Assembly: GCF_001613205.1 (NCBI RefSeq)
Contig: NZ_BDBX01000051.1
Span: 17,165 to 81,164, forward strand
Origin: Nocardia sienata NBRC 100364
GTDB taxonomy: Bacteria; Actinomycetota; Actinomycetes; Mycobacteriales; Mycobacteriaceae
Direction: 5' to 3'
DNA: 64,000 bases
Each line of letters starts with the position of its first letter. Within the stretch, counting starts at the first letter, position 1. Under the pieces are notes generated by a model, which saw only the letters and a program-made list of their open reading frames with translations, was not told the origin of the DNA and did no database searches. The position numbers were made by a program, and so were the translations under genes. This document shows, in pieces, positions 62,937 through 64,000 of this stretch.

Positions 62937-64000
62937 ATGGCCGTGGGTCGCATCAAGCGATTGCTTGCAGTAGCCGGAGCGGCCGGATGCCTGGGACTGA
63001 TCGGCGGGCCGACACTCGCGCAAGCGAACCCGGGCCGGTGGCCGGTCACCGAACAGGGCCCCTCCGGTAGCGGAGGTGACGGCATCGCCCCGCCTCGACC
63101 GGGCGCGCGACTTCCCGAGGGCGGCCCGCTCGTCATACCGGGCAGCGAACCGGAGTCGGGGGATGCGAGCGGGCAGCGAGCTCCGGTGGAATCGGGCGCG
63201 CCCACCGGTCTCGGAACGGGTAGTAGCGCACCGGCGCCGGACTCCGATGCCGGTAGCAGCGGTACGGATTCCGGTGATGTCGCGCAGTGGCAGCCCCTGG
63301 GTATCCCCGGCCGGATCCAGGAGCCGGAACCGGTCGATACCGCCGAGCCCGCGCCGGTCGCAGGCCCGCGACCGGATCCGGCGCCGGTTGCCGAACCCCT
63401 CGGCCCGGTGGGATCGGGCACCGCTCTCGGCACCATCCTGGCCACCGGCTCGGCCGCCGTCGGCTCGGCCGCCGCGGCGCCTCTGGGGGTCACCGGCTCC
63501 GCCGCACTGGGTACCGGATCGGCCGTGCTCGGAACAGGTTCCGCCGCGGTGGGTTCGGCCGGCCGCGGAGTGGGTGCGACCGGTTCCGCCGCACTGGGCA
63601 CCGGCTCGGCCGCTCTCGGAACGGGCTCCGCCGCAGTAGGTTCGGCCGGGGTCGGAGTACTGGGTACGGGATCGGCCGCGCTGGGTTCGGCCGGAGTCGG
63701 AGTGCTCGGTACCGGTTCCGCCGCGGCCGGTTCGGCCGCCGCCGGGATACTCGGCACCGGTTCCGCCGGTGTGGGTTCGGCTGCCGTGGGGTCCGCGGCC
63801 ACCGGGTCTGCTGCCGCCGGTTCGGCGGCGACCGGTTCCGCCGCGCTGGGTTCGGCCGGTGTGGGTTCCGCGGCACCGCTGCTGCTCCTGCTGCTGCCGG
63901 TGCCACCGGTTCCGGCGCCCCCGGTCGGGCCACCCTTGGCATTACCGTCGCCCGGCGGCGCGGGTGGAGGTGCCCCGGCGATCGGGGTGGCCGTTCCGCT
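62937..64000 (+). CDS. Exported Gly/Ser/Ala-repeat protein (runs off the right edge)
   Basis: At least 354 residues, open to the window end. ATG 62937 has AAGGGG 12 bases upstream. Residues 1-32 form a Sec signal (KRLLAVAGAAGCLGLIGGPT then LAQA-N). A Pro/Gly/Ser-rich segment to about residue 160 leads to a region of short repeats built on LGTGSAA and VGSAA (residues about 165-305), then a Leu run (PLLLLLLPVPPVP) and a Gly/Pro-rich part. The repeats have the small-residue spacing of cell-wall or glycine-zipper proteins. No enzyme motif. The function is unknown. Confidence 0.8.
   Translation, partial: MAVGRIKRLLAVAGAAGCLGLIGGPTLAQANPGRWPVTEQGPSGSGGDGIAPPRPGARLPEGGPLVIPGSEPESGDASGQRAPVESGAPTGLGTGSSAPAPDSDAGSSGTDSGDVAQWQPLGIPGRIQEPEPVDTAEPAPVAGPRPDPAPVAEPLGPVGSGTALGTILATGSAAVGSAAAAPLGVTGSAALGTGSAVLGTGSAAVGSAGRGVGATGSAALGTGSAALGTGSAAVGSAGVGVLGTGSAALGSAGVGVLGTGSAAAGSAAAGILGTGSAGVGSAAVGSAATGSAAAGSAATGSAALGSAGVGSAAPLLLLLLPVPPVPAPPVGPPLALPSPGGAGGGAPAIGVAVP

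Noticed and set aside
62948..62965. CAAGCGATTGCTTG-like palindrome resembling a KstR2 box
   Set aside because: It lies inside the coding sequence of the signal peptide of the exported protein and misses several consensus positions of the three true boxes.
62918..63802. Minus-strand frame encoding a Pro/Ala/Glu repeat protein
   Set aside because: It is the complement of the Gly/Ser/Ala repeats of the exported protein. The plus strand has a signal peptide and ribosome site; the minus frame has neither.
1..64000. tRNA, rRNA and riboswitch genes
   Set aside because: I saw no cloverleaf with a TTCGA-type T-arm, no rRNA-like segment and no known riboswitch core by eye. A covariance-model search would be decisive; this is absence by inspection only.

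Overview
The window is high-GC actinobacterial DNA. It is dense, with many ATGA, GTGA and TGATG gene overlaps and frequent GTG starts. Its core is a steroid (cholesterol/phytosterol) catabolism region whose gene content and order match the KstR and KstR2 regulons of Mycobacteriales. The F420-type reductase, mycothiol-type DinB proteins and lipoproteins fit the same order. I infer Nocardia or a close relative from gene content; no rRNA or tRNA is present to fix the genus.

Layout. 0-8 kb: the end of a MoxR/DUF58/membrane-protein operon, an FAD monooxygenase, a putative toxin-antitoxin pair and a divergent module with an XRE regulator, two small proteins and a 2H phosphoesterase. 8-12 kb: methyltransferase, MBL hydrolase, short pyrophosphatase-like protein, a vapC remnant, a small exported protein and a lipase. 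12-18.3 kb: an ArsR/SRPBCC/DinB operon bracketed by two copies of the 3' end of a maoC gene, then the maoC-kstD operon, a KstR box and a divergent second KstD-like flavoprotein. 18.3-26.9 kb: an accessory region with a large NACHT NTPase of lower GC between two IS5-type remnants, then YefM-YoeB and Phd-VapC pairs. 27-33.3 kb: regulators paired with small enzymes (WYL; MerR with an old yellow enzyme; HxlR with a beta-hydroxyacid dehydrogenase) and a frameshifted ADP-ribosyltransferase coupled to a 47-residue ORF. 33.3-38.8 kb: hsaADCB, divergent from kshA and its small partner, with two KstR boxes between. 39-40.3 kb: rsgA with a possible leader ORF. 40.5-51.2 kb: fadE33-fadE32-fadE31-enoyl-CoA hydratase-fadD3, divergent from fadE30-ipdF, then kstR2-fadA6. 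51.3-57.2 kb: an interruption with a P450 remnant, MarR-MFS, HxlR with a fused globin, and a second XRE module paralogous to the one at 5-8 kb. 57.3-62.7 kb: ipdC-ipdB-ipdA-echA20, divergent from two SDR genes, closed by a 20-bp terminator stem. The window ends in an exported Gly/Ser/Ala-repeat protein.

How the genes work together. KstD and KshA open ring B. HsaAB, HsaC and HsaD break down ring A and release the two-ring propionate HIP. FadD3 activates HIP to its CoA thioester, and FadE30-33, IpdF, IpdABC, EchA20 and FadA6 degrade rings C and D. Three sequences matching the KstR consensus and three matching the KstR2 consensus lie at exactly the promoters expected. The most unusual elements are the NACHT gene, the duplicated XRE/small-protein module, the ADP-ribosyltransferase with its coupled small ORF, and two cassettes flanked by copies of a neighbouring gene's 3' end.
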